Part shown: piece by piece, positions 44,791 to 53,783 of the stretch
How positions within the stretch are numbered: position 1 is the first letter of the stretch
Layout: every line of letters begins with the position of its first letter
Assembly (NCBI GenBank): GCA_035509275.1
Contig: DATJLU010000219.1
Coordinates: 1-64,000, forward strand
Direction of reading: 5' to 3'
DNA: 64,000 nt
Source: DAHUYF01 sp035509275
Lineage (GTDB): Bacteria; Pseudomonadota; Alphaproteobacteria; ATCC43930; CGMCC-115725
Translations under genes and position numbers: made by a program
Notes under the pieces: model-generated
Told to the model about the DNA's origin: nothing
Databases searched by the model: none
The model's input: the letters and a program-made list of their open reading frames with translations, nothing else

Positions 44791-46868
44791 CAGAGCAAGA
44801 GCTCGACCAGCTGGCGATCAACACGATCCGCACGCTCTCCATCGACGCGGTGCAGCAGGCGAAGTCGGGGCATCCCGGCACGCCCATGGCGCTGGCGCCG
44901 CTGGTTTACACGATCTGGAACCGGGTCATGCGCTTCGACCCGAAGGATCCGATCTGGCCCGACCGCGACCGTTTCGTGCTCTCCAACGGCCACGCCTCGA
45001 TGCTGCTCTGGTCGGTGCTGCATCTGACCGGGACCGTCGCGGTCGATGCCGAATATGAGCGCCTCGGCAAGCCCGCGGTCACGCTCGACGATATCCGCCA
45101 CTTCCGCCAGCTCGAGAGCAAAGCACCGGGACACCCCGAATATCATTGGGTCTCGGGGGTCGAGACGACGACCGGTCCGCTGGGGCAGGGGATCGCCAAC
45201 AGCGTCGGCATGGCGATCGCGCGGAAATGGCTTGCCAGCCGCTACAACCGGCCCGGCTTCGAGCTGTTCGATTACAACATCTATGCGATCTGCGGCGATG
45301 GCTGCCTGATGGAAGGCGTCGGCTCCGAAGCGGCCTCGCTCGCCGGGCATCTCGGCCTCGACGATCTCTGCTGGATCTACGACAACAACCACATCACCAT
45401 CGAAGGTAATACGCACATCACCTTCACCGAGGATGTCGCGGCGCGCTTCCTCGGCTATCACTGGAACGTGCTGCGCGTCGGCGATGCCAATGATCTGCAC
45501 TTCATCGAGGAAGCGCTCGCCGTCTTCCGCAAGACCGAGGGCCGGCCGACCCTGATCATCCTGGACAGCCATATCGGCTACGGCTCGCCGCACAAGATCG
45601 ATACGGCCGACGCCCATGGCGAGCCCCTGGGCGAAGAGGAAGTCCGTCTCACGAAACGCGCCTATGGCTGGCCGGAGGACGCCAAGTTCCTCGTGCCCGA
45701 CGGCGTGCGCGAGCATTTTGCCGCCGGTATCGGCCGGCGCGGCGCCGAGGCGCGCGACCGTTGGGAGACGCTGTTCGCCGCCTATCGCGCACAGTTCCCC
45801 GATCTTGCCACCGAGATCGAGCAGATGCAGCGCCGCGAGCTGCCCGCGGGCTGGGACCGCAACCTGCCCAGCTTCCCCGCCAATCCCAAGGGCATTGCCG
45901 GGCGCGATGCGTCGGGGCAGGTGCTCAACGTGCTCGCCCAGAATATTCCCTGGTTCCTGGGCGGCTCGGCGGATCTCGCTCCCTCGAACCGGACGGCGCT
46001 CAAATTCGCCGGCGCCGGCGATTTCGAAGCGGCAACACCGGGCGGCCGAAATCTCCATTTCGGCATTCGCGAGCATGCCATGGCGGCGATCGTCAATGGC
46101 CTGACGCTCTCGAAGCTGCGTGCGTTCGGCGCCACCTTCTTCATCTTCAGCGACTATGCGCGGCCGGCGATCCGCCTGTCGGCGATCATGGAGATTCCGT
46201 GCATCTGGATCTTCAGCCATGACGCCATGGGGGATGGCGAGGACGGTCCGACGCATCAGCCGGTGGAGCAGCTGGTCTCGCTGCGCGCGGTGCCGGGTCT
46301 CGTCGTGCTGCGGCCGGCCGATGCCAATGAGGTGGTCGAAGCTTATCGCTATATCCTGCAGCTGCGCCATGAGCCGGCGGTGATCACGCTGTCACGCCAG
46401 CCGCTGCCGACCTTCGATCGCAGCCGATACGCCTCGGCCGCCGGCGTCGCTCAGGGTGCCTATATCATGGCGGATCCGCCGCGCGGCACGCCCGAGGTCA
46501 TTCTCATCGCCTCGGGCAGCGAGGTCGTACTGGCGATCGAAGCGCATGAGGCGCTGAGCGCGGAAGGCATCCGCGCGCGCGTCGTCTCGATGCCGTCCTG
46601 GGAGATCTTCGAGCATCAGCCGCAGGCCTATCGCGAGAAGGTGCTGCCGCCCGCCGTCGCGGCGCGCGTCGCCATCGAGCAGGGATCCGTGCTGGGTTGG
46701 GACCGTTATGTCGGCGCCGCCGGAGAGGTCATCGGCATGAAGACCTTCGGCGCCTCGGCGCCGCTCAAGGAGCTGCAGCGCAAATTCGGCTTCGAGCCTG
46801 AGCGGGTGGTCGCGGTCGCGAAGGAAGTTCTGGAGCGGGTCAAAGCGGGCGCGAGCGGCAAGCGCTAA
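44787..46868 (+). CDS. tkt: Transketolase
   Basis: The 693-residue thiamine-diphosphate enzyme contains the N-terminal signature around AKSGHPGTPMALAPLVYTIW, the ThDP-binding motif GDGCLMEGVGSEAASLAGHL ending in NNHITIEG, and the C-terminal GIREHAMAAIVNGL and HDAMGDGEDGPTHQPVEQL. It transfers two-carbon units between ketoses and aldoses and connects the pentose phosphate pathway to glycolysis. It starts at an ATG overlapping the gnd stop by four bases; the frame extends upstream through gnd in another reading and is not used. The length is normal (E. coli 663). Confidence 0.97.
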   Translation: MTEQELDQLAINTIRTLSIDAVQQAKSGHPGTPMALAPLVYTIWNRVMRFDPKDPIWPDRDRFVLSNGHASMLLWSVLHLTGTVAVDAEYERLGKPAVTLDDIRHFRQLESKAPGHPEYHWVSGVETTTGPLGQGIANSVGMAIARKWLASRYNRPGFELFDYNIYAICGDGCLMEGVGSEAASLAGHLGLDDLCWIYDNNHITIEGNTHITFTEDVAARFLGYHWNVLRVGDANDLHFIEEALAVFRKTEGRPTLIILDSHIGYGSPHKIDTADAHGEPLGEEEVRLTKRAYGWPEDAKFLVPDGVREHFAAGIGRRGAEARDRWETLFAAYRAQFPDLATEIEQMQRRELPAGWDRNLPSFPANPKGIAGRDASGQVLNVLAQNIPWFLGGSADLAPSNRTALKFAGAGDFEAATPGGRNLHFGIREHAMAAIVNGLTLSKLRAFGATFFIFSDYARPAIRLSAIMEIPCIWIFSHDAMGDGEDGPTHQPVEQLVSLRAVPGLVVLRPADANEVVEAYRYILQLRHEPAVITLSRQPLPTFDRSRYASAAGVAQGAYIMADPPRGTPEVILIASGSEVVLAIEAHEALSAEGIRARVVSMPSWEIFEHQPQAYREKVLPPAVAARVAIEQGSVLGWDRYVGAAGEVIGMKTFGASAPLKELQRKFGFEPERVVAVAKEVLERVKAGASGKR

Positions 46869-46888
46869 GGAGAGGGAGTAAAGCGGCC

Positions 46889-48460
46889 ATGGCGGGGCGA
46901 CAAGAGCAGCTGAAGCGCGGAAGCGCAACCGAGTCCGACAGTGCCGTCATGGCGCCGCCTTGCGCGATGGTGATCTTCGGCGCTGCCGGCGATCTCACCA
47001 AGCGCCTGGTCGTGCCGGCGCTGTACAACCTGGTCAATGCCAAACGGCTGCCGCAAGGCTTTCAGCTCGTCGGCGTCGATCTTGCCGACAAGACGGCGGA
47101 AAGCTGGCGGCAAGGCCTGACCGACATGATGAACGAATTCGTGACGCAAGGCGGCGGCGAATTCGAGGCCGATCACATTGATCAGACCGCCTGGCGTTGG
47201 CTGACCGACCGCATGACCTATCTGCGCGGCGATCTCACCGATGCGGGGATGTATCGCCGGCTGGGTGAGCACCTCGCCGCCTTGGATCGGACGGCCGGCA
47301 CCAACGGCAACCACCTCTTCTATCTCGCCATCGCCGATCGCTTCTTCGGCACCGTGGTTGCCGCCCTGGGCGCCGCCGGCCTGGTGAAAGAAGACAACGG
47401 GCATTGGCGCCGGGTGGTGATCGAAAAGCCGTTCGGCCACGATCTGGCTTCCGCCAAGGCGCTCAATGCCGAAATCCTGAAGACGCTGCAGGAGCATCAG
47501 ATCTATCGGATCGATCATTTCCTCGGCAAGGAGACGGTGCAGAACATCATGGTGCTGCGCTTCGCCAACGGCCTCTTCGAGCCGCTGTGGAACCGCGAGC
47601 ATATCGACCACATCCAGATCACCGCGGCCGAGACGGTCGGCGTCGAGCGCCGCGGCAAGTTCTACGAGAAGACCGGCGCGTTGCGCGACATGGTGCCCAA
47701 CCATGTCTTCCAGCTCTTGGCGATGACGGCGATGGAGCCGCCGACTTCGTTCGATGCCGATGCGGTGCGCTCGAAGAAGGCTGAGGTCATCCAGGCGATC
47801 CATCCGCTCACTCCGGCGCAGGCGCTGCGCGACGCGGTGCGCGGCCAATACGGCGCCGGCACCGTTTTGGGCAAGCCGGTGCGCGCCTATCGCCAGGAGC
47901 CCGACGTCTCTCCGACTTCCAACACCGAGACCTACATCGCCTGCAAGCTCAGGATCGACAATTGGCGCTGGGCGGGTGTTCCGTTCTATCTGCGCACCGG
48001 CAAATACCTGAAGAGCCGCTGGACCGAGATCGCCATCCGTTTCCACCAGGCGCCCATTGCCCTGTTCCGCGACGTGCATCTCGAGCGGATGAGCCCCAAC
48101 TGGATGATCTTGCGCATCCAGCCGGATGAGGGCATCGCGCTTGAATTCGCCGCCAAGCATCCGGGGCCGACCGTGCGCCTCAACACGGTCAGCATGGATT
48201 TCGCCTATGAGAGCTTTTTCAAGACAGCGCCCAACACGGGGTATGAGACGCTGCTCTATGACTGCATGATCGGCGATGCGACCTTGTTCCAGCGCGCCGA
48301 CAATGTCGAGGGCGGCTGGCAGGCGGTGCAGCCCATCCTGGACGCCTGGGCGGAAACCGCGCCCAAGGACTTTCCGAACTATGTCGCGGGCGGGAACGGG
48401 CCCGCCGCGGCCGACGAGCTGTTGACGCGCGATGGCCGCGCCTGGCGGCCGCTGGCATGA
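46889..48460 (+). CDS. zwf: Glucose-6-phosphate 1-dehydrogenase
   Basis: The 523-residue enzyme has the N-terminal dinucleotide motif MVIFGAAGDLTKRLVVPALYN, the active-site sequence RIDHFLGKETVQN with catalytic His, and later VIEKPFGHDLASA and PFYLRTGKYL. It oxidises glucose 6-phosphate to 6-phosphogluconolactone and supplies NADPH. AAGGAGAGG lies about 14 bases before the ATG. It follows tkt by 20 bases and overlaps the reading frame of the next gene's possible first ATG. Confidence 0.97.
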   Translation: MAGRQEQLKRGSATESDSAVMAPPCAMVIFGAAGDLTKRLVVPALYNLVNAKRLPQGFQLVGVDLADKTAESWRQGLTDMMNEFVTQGGGEFEADHIDQTAWRWLTDRMTYLRGDLTDAGMYRRLGEHLAALDRTAGTNGNHLFYLAIADRFFGTVVAALGAAGLVKEDNGHWRRVVIEKPFGHDLASAKALNAEILKTLQEHQIYRIDHFLGKETVQNIMVLRFANGLFEPLWNREHIDHIQITAAETVGVERRGKFYEKTGALRDMVPNHVFQLLAMTAMEPPTSFDADAVRSKKAEVIQAIHPLTPAQALRDAVRGQYGAGTVLGKPVRAYRQEPDVSPTSNTETYIACKLRIDNWRWAGVPFYLRTGKYLKSRWTEIAIRFHQAPIALFRDVHLERMSPNWMILRIQPDEGIALEFAAKHPGPTVRLNTVSMDFAYESFFKTAPNTGYETLLYDCMIGDATLFQRADNVEGGWQAVQPILDAWAETAPKDFPNYVAGGNGPAAADELLTRDGRAWRPLA

Positions 48461-48480
48461 CGCGGGAGGGCGAGGTTGCG

Positions 48481-49299
48481 ATGGCGGAAAAGCGCAAGAT
48501 TTCGCTGGTGCTGGCCGATGTCGACGGGACGCTCGTCACCGAGGAGAAGGTGCTGACGAAGCGCGCGCAGGCCGCGGTCCGGGCGCTGCACGAGAGGGGC
48601 ATCCGTTTCGCCATCACCAGCGGCCGCCCGCCGCTGGGCATGGCGATGCTGTTCGACGCGCTCGAGCTCCTGACCCCGATCGCCGGCTTCAATGGCGGGC
48701 TGTTTGTGAAGCGCGATCTCGCGATCTTGAAGCAGAATACGGTGCCGCCCGACATCGCGCGTCAGGCGATCGATCTCATTCGCGAGCATGGTCTCGACGC
48801 CTGGGTCTATAGCGGCAATGACTGGCTGATCACCAAGCCCGGTGCGCCCCATGTCGCGCGCGAGGCATGGACGGTCAAGTTCGAGCCCAAGCTTGTCGCC
48901 AATTTCGACGACCGGCTCGACCATGTCGCGAAGATCGTCGGGGTCAGCGACGATCACGACCGTGTCCAGCGCGCCGAAGCCGACGCCCAGGCCGCTTTCG
49001 GGCAGCGCGCGACGGCGAACCGGTCGCAACCCTATTACCTCGACATCACCAACAAGGATGCCAACAAGGGCGCGGTGGTGGCGTATCTTTCCGAACATCT
49101 CGAAGTGCCGGCCGACGAGATCGCCACCATCGGTGATCAGCCCAACGACGTGCTGATGTTCAAGCGCTCGGGCTTGAGCATCGCCATGGGCAATGCCTCC
49201 GACGAGGTCAAGGCGCAAGCGACCGCCACCACGGATTCCTACAATGACGAGGGCTTCGCCAAGGCGATGGAGCGTTTCGTTCTCGGCTATGGGGGCTAG
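48481..49299 (+). CDS. Cof-type HAD phosphatase
   Basis: The 272-residue type IIB HAD hydrolase has motif I LVLADVDGTLVTEE, motif II FAITSGRPPLG, motif III Lys region NKDANKGAVVAYL and motif IV ATIGDQPNDVLMF. The cap inserted after motif II is of the Cof class. Members remove phosphate from sugar phosphates and flavin intermediates. In this place, between zwf and pgl, it may clear damaged or excess sugar phosphates. The ATG at 48481 (GGCGAGG upstream) is preferred over 48457, which overlaps zwf. Confidence 0.88.
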   Translation: MAEKRKISLVLADVDGTLVTEEKVLTKRAQAAVRALHERGIRFAITSGRPPLGMAMLFDALELLTPIAGFNGGLFVKRDLAILKQNTVPPDIARQAIDLIREHGLDAWVYSGNDWLITKPGAPHVAREAWTVKFEPKLVANFDDRLDHVAKIVGVSDDHDRVQRAEADAQAAFGQRATANRSQPYYLDITNKDANKGAVVAYLSEHLEVPADEIATIGDQPNDVLMFKRSGLSIAMGNASDEVKAQATATTDSYNDEGFAKAMERFVLGYGG

Positions 49300-49307
49300 C
49301 CGGCACC

Positions 49308-50033
49308 ATGAGCAAGGCGATCGGGCGCGTCGACATATTTCCAGATCCGCTGGCACTGGCGCGGCATGTGGCGGAATGGATGACGGCAACCGCTGTGGCG
49401 ACCGCCGGCACGTTCCGGGTCTCGCTCTCGGGCGGGTCGACGCCCAAGACGCTCTATGGGCTGCTGGCGTCCGAGGGCTTCAAGAGCCGCTTTCCCTGGC
49501 CGCGCGTCCATTGGTATTGGGGCGATGAGCGTTTCGTGCCCTATGATCATCCCGAGAGCAACTATCGCATGACGCGCGAGGCGATGCTGGCCAAGGCGCC
49601 GGTGCCGCCGGAGAATATCCATCCCGTCCCGGCCGACGGAACGCCCGAGGACGCGGCGCGGCGCTACGAGCTGACCCTGCAGCAGGCTTATGGCGCGGCA
49701 ACGCTCGATCCGGCGAGGCCGCTCTTCGATATCACGCTGCTCGGCCTGGGCGGCGATGGCCATACCGCCTCGCTGCTGCCGGGAGAGCCGGTGCTCGAGG
49801 AGCGCCGCCGCTGGGTCGCCGCCGTCTCCCATGGCCGCCCGGAAGTGCGCATCACCATGACCTATCCCGTCATCGACAGCAGCCGCTTTGTCGGCTTTCT
49901 CGTCGCCGGAAGGGAGAAGGCAGCCATCCTGCGCACCATCCGTGCCGGCGGCAGTGACGTGCCGGCGGCGCGCGTCAAGCCGGTGGGCGAGCTCCTCTGG
50001 TTCGTCGACCGAGCCGCCGCCGGCGAAAGCTAG
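49308..50033 (+). CDS. pgl: 6-phosphogluconolactonase
   Basis: The 241-residue DevB-type lactonase shows the family pattern FRVSLSGGSTPKTLYGLL, YWGDERFVPYDHPESNYRM (with the conserved Asp/Glu/Arg cluster) and LLGLGGDGHTASLLPG. It hydrolyses 6-phosphogluconolactone to 6-phosphogluconate, the second step after zwf. It starts eight bases after the HAD gene and ends ten bases before galM. Confidence 0.95.
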   Translation: MSKAIGRVDIFPDPLALARHVAEWMTATAVATAGTFRVSLSGGSTPKTLYGLLASEGFKSRFPWPRVHWYWGDERFVPYDHPESNYRMTREAMLAKAPVPPENIHPVPADGTPEDAARRYELTLQQAYGAATLDPARPLFDITLLGLGGDGHTASLLPGEPVLEERRRWVAAVSHGRPEVRITMTYPVIDSSRFVGFLVAGREKAAILRTIRAGGSDVPAARVKPVGELLWFVDRAAAGES

Positions 50034-50043
50034 GGTCGCGGCG

Positions 50044-51111
50044 ATGGAGCAGAGTCCCTATGGCGTGACCGAAGACGGCCAGACCGTCGCGCGTTACGTC
50101 CTGGCGAATGATGCCGGGATGCGGGTCGAGGTGCTGACGCTCGGCTGCATCATCGCCCGCATCGAGGTGCCGGACCGGCAGGGCCGCGGCGCCAATGTCG
50201 TGCTCGGCCTCGACTCCCTTGCGGATTATGAGCACCGCAGCCCGCATTTCGGCGCCGTCGTGGGCCGTTTCGCCAATCGCATCGCGCGCGGGCGCTTTGC
50301 CCTCGACGGCAGCGAATATCGCCTGGAAACCAACAACGGTCCGAACGCGCTCCATGGCGGCCGGAAGGGGTTCGACAAGGTCGTATGGCGCGCGGCCGGC
50401 GGGGCGGGCGAAGCGCTGCGGCTCAGCTATCTCAGCCGCGATGGCGAGGAAGGCTATCCCGGCAACCTCGCGGTGGATGTCCGCTACAGCCTCGGCCGCA
50501 CCAACGAATTGCGCATCGACTATGAGGCCGGGACCGACAAGCCGACGATCCTGAACCTGACCAATCACAGCTATTTCAATCTCGCCGGCGAAGGGGCGGG
50601 AGACATCCTCGGCCATCTCGTCTCGATCGAAGCCGATGGCTTCACCCCGACCGATGCGACGCAAATTCCGACGGGTGAAATCCGCCCGGTTCGCGGCACG
50701 CCGTTCGACTTCCGCGAGCCCAGAGCCGTCGGCGAGCGCATCCGGCTTGCCGAGGAGCAGCTTCGCTTCGCCCGGGGATACGATCACCATTGGGTCCTGC
50801 GCCGGGCGGAAGCGGGCGGGGTGAGGTTGGCGGCGCGCGCCTTCGACCCCGCGACGGGGCGTATTCTCGAGGTCCTGACCGACCGGCCGGGCCTGCAATT
50901 CTATACCGGCAACAGCCTCAACGGAGCGCTGGCCGGCCCCTCCGGCCGGACCTATCGGCAGAGTGACGCGCTCTGCTTCGAGACCCAGGGCTTCCCCGAC
51001 GCGCCCAATCAGCCGAGCTTTCCCTCCGCGGTGCTGCGGCCGGGCGAGCGCTTTCGCTCGACCACGGTGTTTCGCTTTTCCACCGACGCCGCTGGCGGCG
51101 GCGCCGCGTGA
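50044..51111 (+). CDS. galM: Aldose 1-epimerase (mutarotase)
   Basis: The 355-residue enzyme has the GalM features: VVGRFANRIARGRFALDG, NNGPNALHGG(R)KGFDK with the active-site His, LTNHSYFNLAGEG with the second His, and late YDHHWVLR and FETQGFPDAPNQPSFPS carrying the catalytic Glu. It equilibrates alpha and beta forms of glucose and related aldoses. Its place inside a pentose-phosphate operon suggests that free glucose or another aldose is delivered to the pathway. Length is normal. The start at 50044 is favoured because the upstream frame overlaps pgl. Confidence 0.95.
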   Translation: MEQSPYGVTEDGQTVARYVLANDAGMRVEVLTLGCIIARIEVPDRQGRGANVVLGLDSLADYEHRSPHFGAVVGRFANRIARGRFALDGSEYRLETNNGPNALHGGRKGFDKVVWRAAGGAGEALRLSYLSRDGEEGYPGNLAVDVRYSLGRTNELRIDYEAGTDKPTILNLTNHSYFNLAGEGAGDILGHLVSIEADGFTPTDATQIPTGEIRPVRGTPFDFREPRAVGERIRLAEEQLRFARGYDHHWVLRRAEAGGVRLAARAFDPATGRILEVLTDRPGLQFYTGNSLNGALAGPSGRTYRQSDALCFETQGFPDAPNQPSFPSAVLRPGERFRSTTVFRFSTDAAGGGAA

Positions 51112-51121
51112 CGGGGAGGGT

Positions 51122-51808
51122 ATGACCATGCCGGCGGTCCTTGTGGCACCTTCGGTGTTGTCGGCCGATTTCGCGCGCCTGGGCGAGGAGGTCCGCGCCG
51201 TCGATGCGGCCGGCGCCGATTGGATCCACGTCGATGTGATGGATGGCCGCTTCGTCCCCAACATCACCATCGGTCCCGTCGTGGTCGAGGCCATCCGCCG
51301 TTCGACGGCAAAGCCGCTCAACGTGCATCTGATGATCGTCGAGCCGGAACGCTATCTCGCCGACTTTGCCAAGGCGGGTGCCGATCATCTGCTGGTGCAG
51401 GCGGAGCCCGGTTCGACGATCCATCTGCATCGCGTGCTGACCGGGATCCGCGAGCTCGGCAAGAAAGCGGGCGTCGTGCTCGATCCGGCAAGCCCGCCGG
51501 AGCTCATCGAGTATGTCCTCCATCTCTGCGACATCATTCTGGTGATGACGGTCAATCCCGGCTTCGGCGGGCAGGCCTTTCTGCCGGAGATGCTGCCCAA
51601 GGTCCGGCGCCTTCGGGCGATCTGCCGGGAGCGCGGCCTCGCGCCGGTGATCGAGGTCGATGGCGGCGAGAACGTGACGACAGCCGGAGAGGCCGCTGCG
51701 GCGGGCGCCACGGCGATCGTGGCCGGCTCGGCGATCTTCGGCGCCAAAGACTATCGGGCGGCGATCGCGGCGATCCGCGCCAGCGCCGCCGCCGCGGCCG
51801 AACGATGA
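51122..51808 (+). CDS. rpe: Ribulose-phosphate 3-epimerase
   Basis: The 228-residue TIM-barrel enzyme starts APSVLSADFARLGEEV and shows WIHVDVMDGRFVPNITIG (active-site Asp and metal-binding His), LNVHLMIVEPE, VMTVNPGFGGQAFLPEML and the phosphate-binding VDGGEN and AGSAIFG. It converts ribulose 5-phosphate to xylulose 5-phosphate. GGGGAGGG lies before the ATG, and its stop overlaps the start of the next gene (ATGA). Confidence 0.97.
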   Translation: MTMPAVLVAPSVLSADFARLGEEVRAVDAAGADWIHVDVMDGRFVPNITIGPVVVEAIRRSTAKPLNVHLMIVEPERYLADFAKAGADHLLVQAEPGSTIHLHRVLTGIRELGKKAGVVLDPASPPELIEYVLHLCDIILVMTVNPGFGGQAFLPEMLPKVRRLRAICRERGLAPVIEVDGGENVTTAGEAAAAGATAIVAGSAIFGAKDYRAAIAAIRASAAAAAER

Positions 51809-53049
51809 GCGCGCCGGGCGCACCAGACCGGGACGCCCTGAAGCGCATGGCCGCCGAGGCGGCGGTCGCTCTGGTCGAGGACGACATGGTGGTCGGGCTT
51901 GGCACCGGCTCGACGGCCGCCTTCGCCGTCGAGGCGCTGGCCCGTCGTCACGGGCAGGGCTTGCGCTTTCTCGGCATTCCCACGTCCGACCGCACCGCCG
52001 CTCAGGCGCGGGAAGCGGGGATTCCGCTGACGTCCTTCGCCGAGCATCGGCACATCGATCTCACGATCGACGGCGCGGACGAGGTGGAGCGCGGCACGCT
52101 CAACCTGGTCAAGGGGCTGGGCGGCGCTTTGCTGCACGAGAAGATCGTTGCCGCCGCCACCAGGCGCCTCGCCATCATCGTCGACGGCGTGAAGCTGGTG
52201 GATCGGCTCGGCACGCATGTGCCGGTGCCCGTCGAGGTCGTCGCCTTCGGCCTCGAAGCGACCTGGGCGGCGCTCGAGGCGGCCGGCGCCAGCGCAAAAT
52301 TGCGCCTCGCGCCGGCGGGAGGGCCGTTCATCACCGACAGCGGCAACCGCATTCTTGACTGCAAGTTCGGTCCGATCGCCGACCCGGCGCGGCTCGAGCA
52401 GCGCATCGGAGGCATCGTCGGCGTGGTCGAAAGCGGCCTCTTCATCAGCCGTGCCGATCCGGTCTTCGTCGCCGATGAGAGCGGCGTCCATCGCCTCGAC
52501 AGCGCGCGCGCCCATCGCGGCCATCCGCCCGTCCTGGTGATCATGGGGGTCTCCGGTGCCGGCAAGACGACGGTGGCGGAAGAGCTGGCGGGGCGCCTCG
52601 GCTGGCCCTTCCAGGAGGGCGACGCGCTTCATCCCGAGGCGAATGTCGCCAAGATGCAGGCCGGCATTCCCTTGACCGACGCCGATCGCCTGCCTTGGCT
52701 CGAAGCGGTCGCGGCGTGGATCGATCGTCAACGCGCCGCGAAGCAGCCGGGGATCATCACCTGCTCGGCGCTCAAGCGATCCTACCGGCAGATCATCATC
52801 GGCGACCGGCCGGAAGCGCGGCTCGTCTATATTCGCGGCGGCCGGGATATCATCGCACAGCACCTCGCGGGCCGCCACGGGCACTTCATGCCGGCAAGCC
52901 TGTTGCAGAGCCAGATCGACACACTCGAGGAGCCGGGTCCGGACGAAGATCCGCTGACGGTCGACGTGCAAGCAACCGCCGCATCCGTCGCCGAAGAGAT
53001 CATCCGCCTGCTCGGCAGCTCGACCAAGCTAGGGGCAGGGAGCGCTTAG
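51805..53049 (+). CDS. rpiA-gntK: Ribose-5-phosphate isomerase A fused to gluconokinase
   Basis: The 414-residue protein reads without interruption through two complete enzymes. Residues 1 to about 232 are RpiA: GLGTGST at 31-37, the catalytic DGADE at 89-93, Lys103 with GGAL, and HEK at 111-113, the positions of E. coli Asp81/Asp84/Lys94/Glu103. Residues about 240-405 are a GntK-type gluconokinase with P-loop GVSGAGKT at 248-255, DADRLPWL around 292-299, CSALKRSYR around 320-328 and GRHGHFMPASLLQSQ. A short Pro/His/Ala linker joins them. The first half converts ribulose 5-phosphate to ribose 5-phosphate; the second phosphorylates gluconate to 6-phosphogluconate. It is the last gene of the operon. 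The start overlaps the rpe stop. Confidence 0.93.
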   Translation: MSAPGAPDRDALKRMAAEAAVALVEDDMVVGLGTGSTAAFAVEALARRHGQGLRFLGIPTSDRTAAQAREAGIPLTSFAEHRHIDLTIDGADEVERGTLNLVKGLGGALLHEKIVAAATRRLAIIVDGVKLVDRLGTHVPVPVEVVAFGLEATWAALEAAGASAKLRLAPAGGPFITDSGNRILDCKFGPIADPARLEQRIGGIVGVVESGLFISRADPVFVADESGVHRLDSARAHRGHPPVLVIMGVSGAGKTTVAEELAGRLGWPFQEGDALHPEANVAKMQAGIPLTDADRLPWLEAVAAWIDRQRAAKQPGIITCSALKRSYRQIIIGDRPEARLVYIRGGRDIIAQHLAGRHGHFMPASLLQSQIDTLEEPGPDEDPLTVDVQATAASVAEEIIRLLGSSTKLGAGSA

Positions 53050-53082
53050 AGCGGATTTGTCGCCGCATCTGCGGCCGAAAAG

Positions 53083-53183
53083 GATTTCACCACAGAGACA
53101 CTGAGGCAGTGAGGAAAGAGGTATCGGCGCGCGTCGCGCGCCATTCTATTGTTCTCTGTGCCTCTGTGTCTCTGTGGTGAATC
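53083..53183. repeat. Dispersed palindromic repeat, copy C
   Basis: The arms read TTTCACCACAGAGACACTGAGG... and ...CTCTGTGTCTCTGTGGTGAA, with GGCGCGC-GTC-GCGCGCC at 53126-53142 in the middle. It fills the gap at the end of the pentose phosphate operon, before a convergent gene, and could double as a terminator. The tail AGGCGAGAGCCC is similar to copies A and B. Confidence 0.87.
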
Positions 53184-53215
53184 CAGAGGCGAGAGCCCTG
53201 CCCCGAAGGCCTGAG

Positions 53216-53755
53216 TCACGCCTTTGCTGATTGCGCCTCCGGCTTCGCCGGCAGCTCGCGCACCGGCCAGAGCAGCGAGAAGAGCCAGGTGACGAGCAGG
53301 CCGACGACGCAGCCCAAGATGACCTCGCCGACCTTCTGCAGGCCATCCTCGATGCCGCTCAGCTTCGAGTGCTGGGCGAGGCCCGAGGCGATGACGAGAG
53401 CGGCATTGATCGGTGCCTGCCGCCACATGGTCTGGATGCGCACGACATAGGACGAGACGAGCACGGCAATCGAGATGGCGAGCGGCACTTTCCATTCGTT
53501 CGTGCCGCCGATGGCGAGAACCGCCAGACCGACCGCGCAGCCGACCAGCACGTTGATGATGCGGGCACGGAACATCCGCACGGCATTCCTCACCACCGGC
53601 TCGCTCGCCGCGATCATCGATGCGATCGCCCAGATCGGGTTCGCGTCGGCGAGCAAGCGCAGCAGCATCCACAACAGGCTCGCGCCGACGAAGACATTGA
53701 GAGCGAAGCGCACGCCGAGCAGATTGTCCTCGTGAAAACGTGCGAGCAGCTTCAT
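53216..53755 (-). CDS. Short FUSC-like inner-membrane protein
   Basis: The 179-residue protein has five or so membrane helices and resembles one half of a FUSC protein: FALNVFVGASLLWMLLRLL, WAIASMIAASEPVVRNAVRMF and GAVGLAVLAIG-like sequence, then INAALVIASGL. It lacks the second half and the cytoplasmic domain present in the 3-5 kb FUSC gene, so it may dimerise. The upstream gene on the same strand encodes a CYTH-like protein, 28 bases away, suggesting an operon. The ATG at 53755 (MKLLARF) is preferred to the longer frame, which overlaps that gene. Confidence 0.75.
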   Translation of the reverse strand: MKLLARFHEDNLLGVRFALNVFVGASLLWMLLRLLADANPIWAIASMIAASEPVVRNAVRMFRARIINVLVGCAVGLAVLAIGGTNEWKVPLAISIAVLVSSYVVRIQTMWRQAPINAALVIASGLAQHSKLSGIEDGLQKVGEVILGCVVGLLVTWLFSLLWPVRELPAKPEAQSAKA

Positions 53756-53783
53756 CGCCGCCGGTCGGGCACGGGTTGGCTCC

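Noticed and set aside
50044..51111. galM as evidence of a galactose operon
   Set aside because: No galK, galT or galE genes are present; the gene sits within the pentose phosphate operon.
3071..53755. The two FUSC genes as a recent duplication
   Set aside because: They differ in length (about 706 and 179 residues) and shared sequence is limited to general membrane-helix character.
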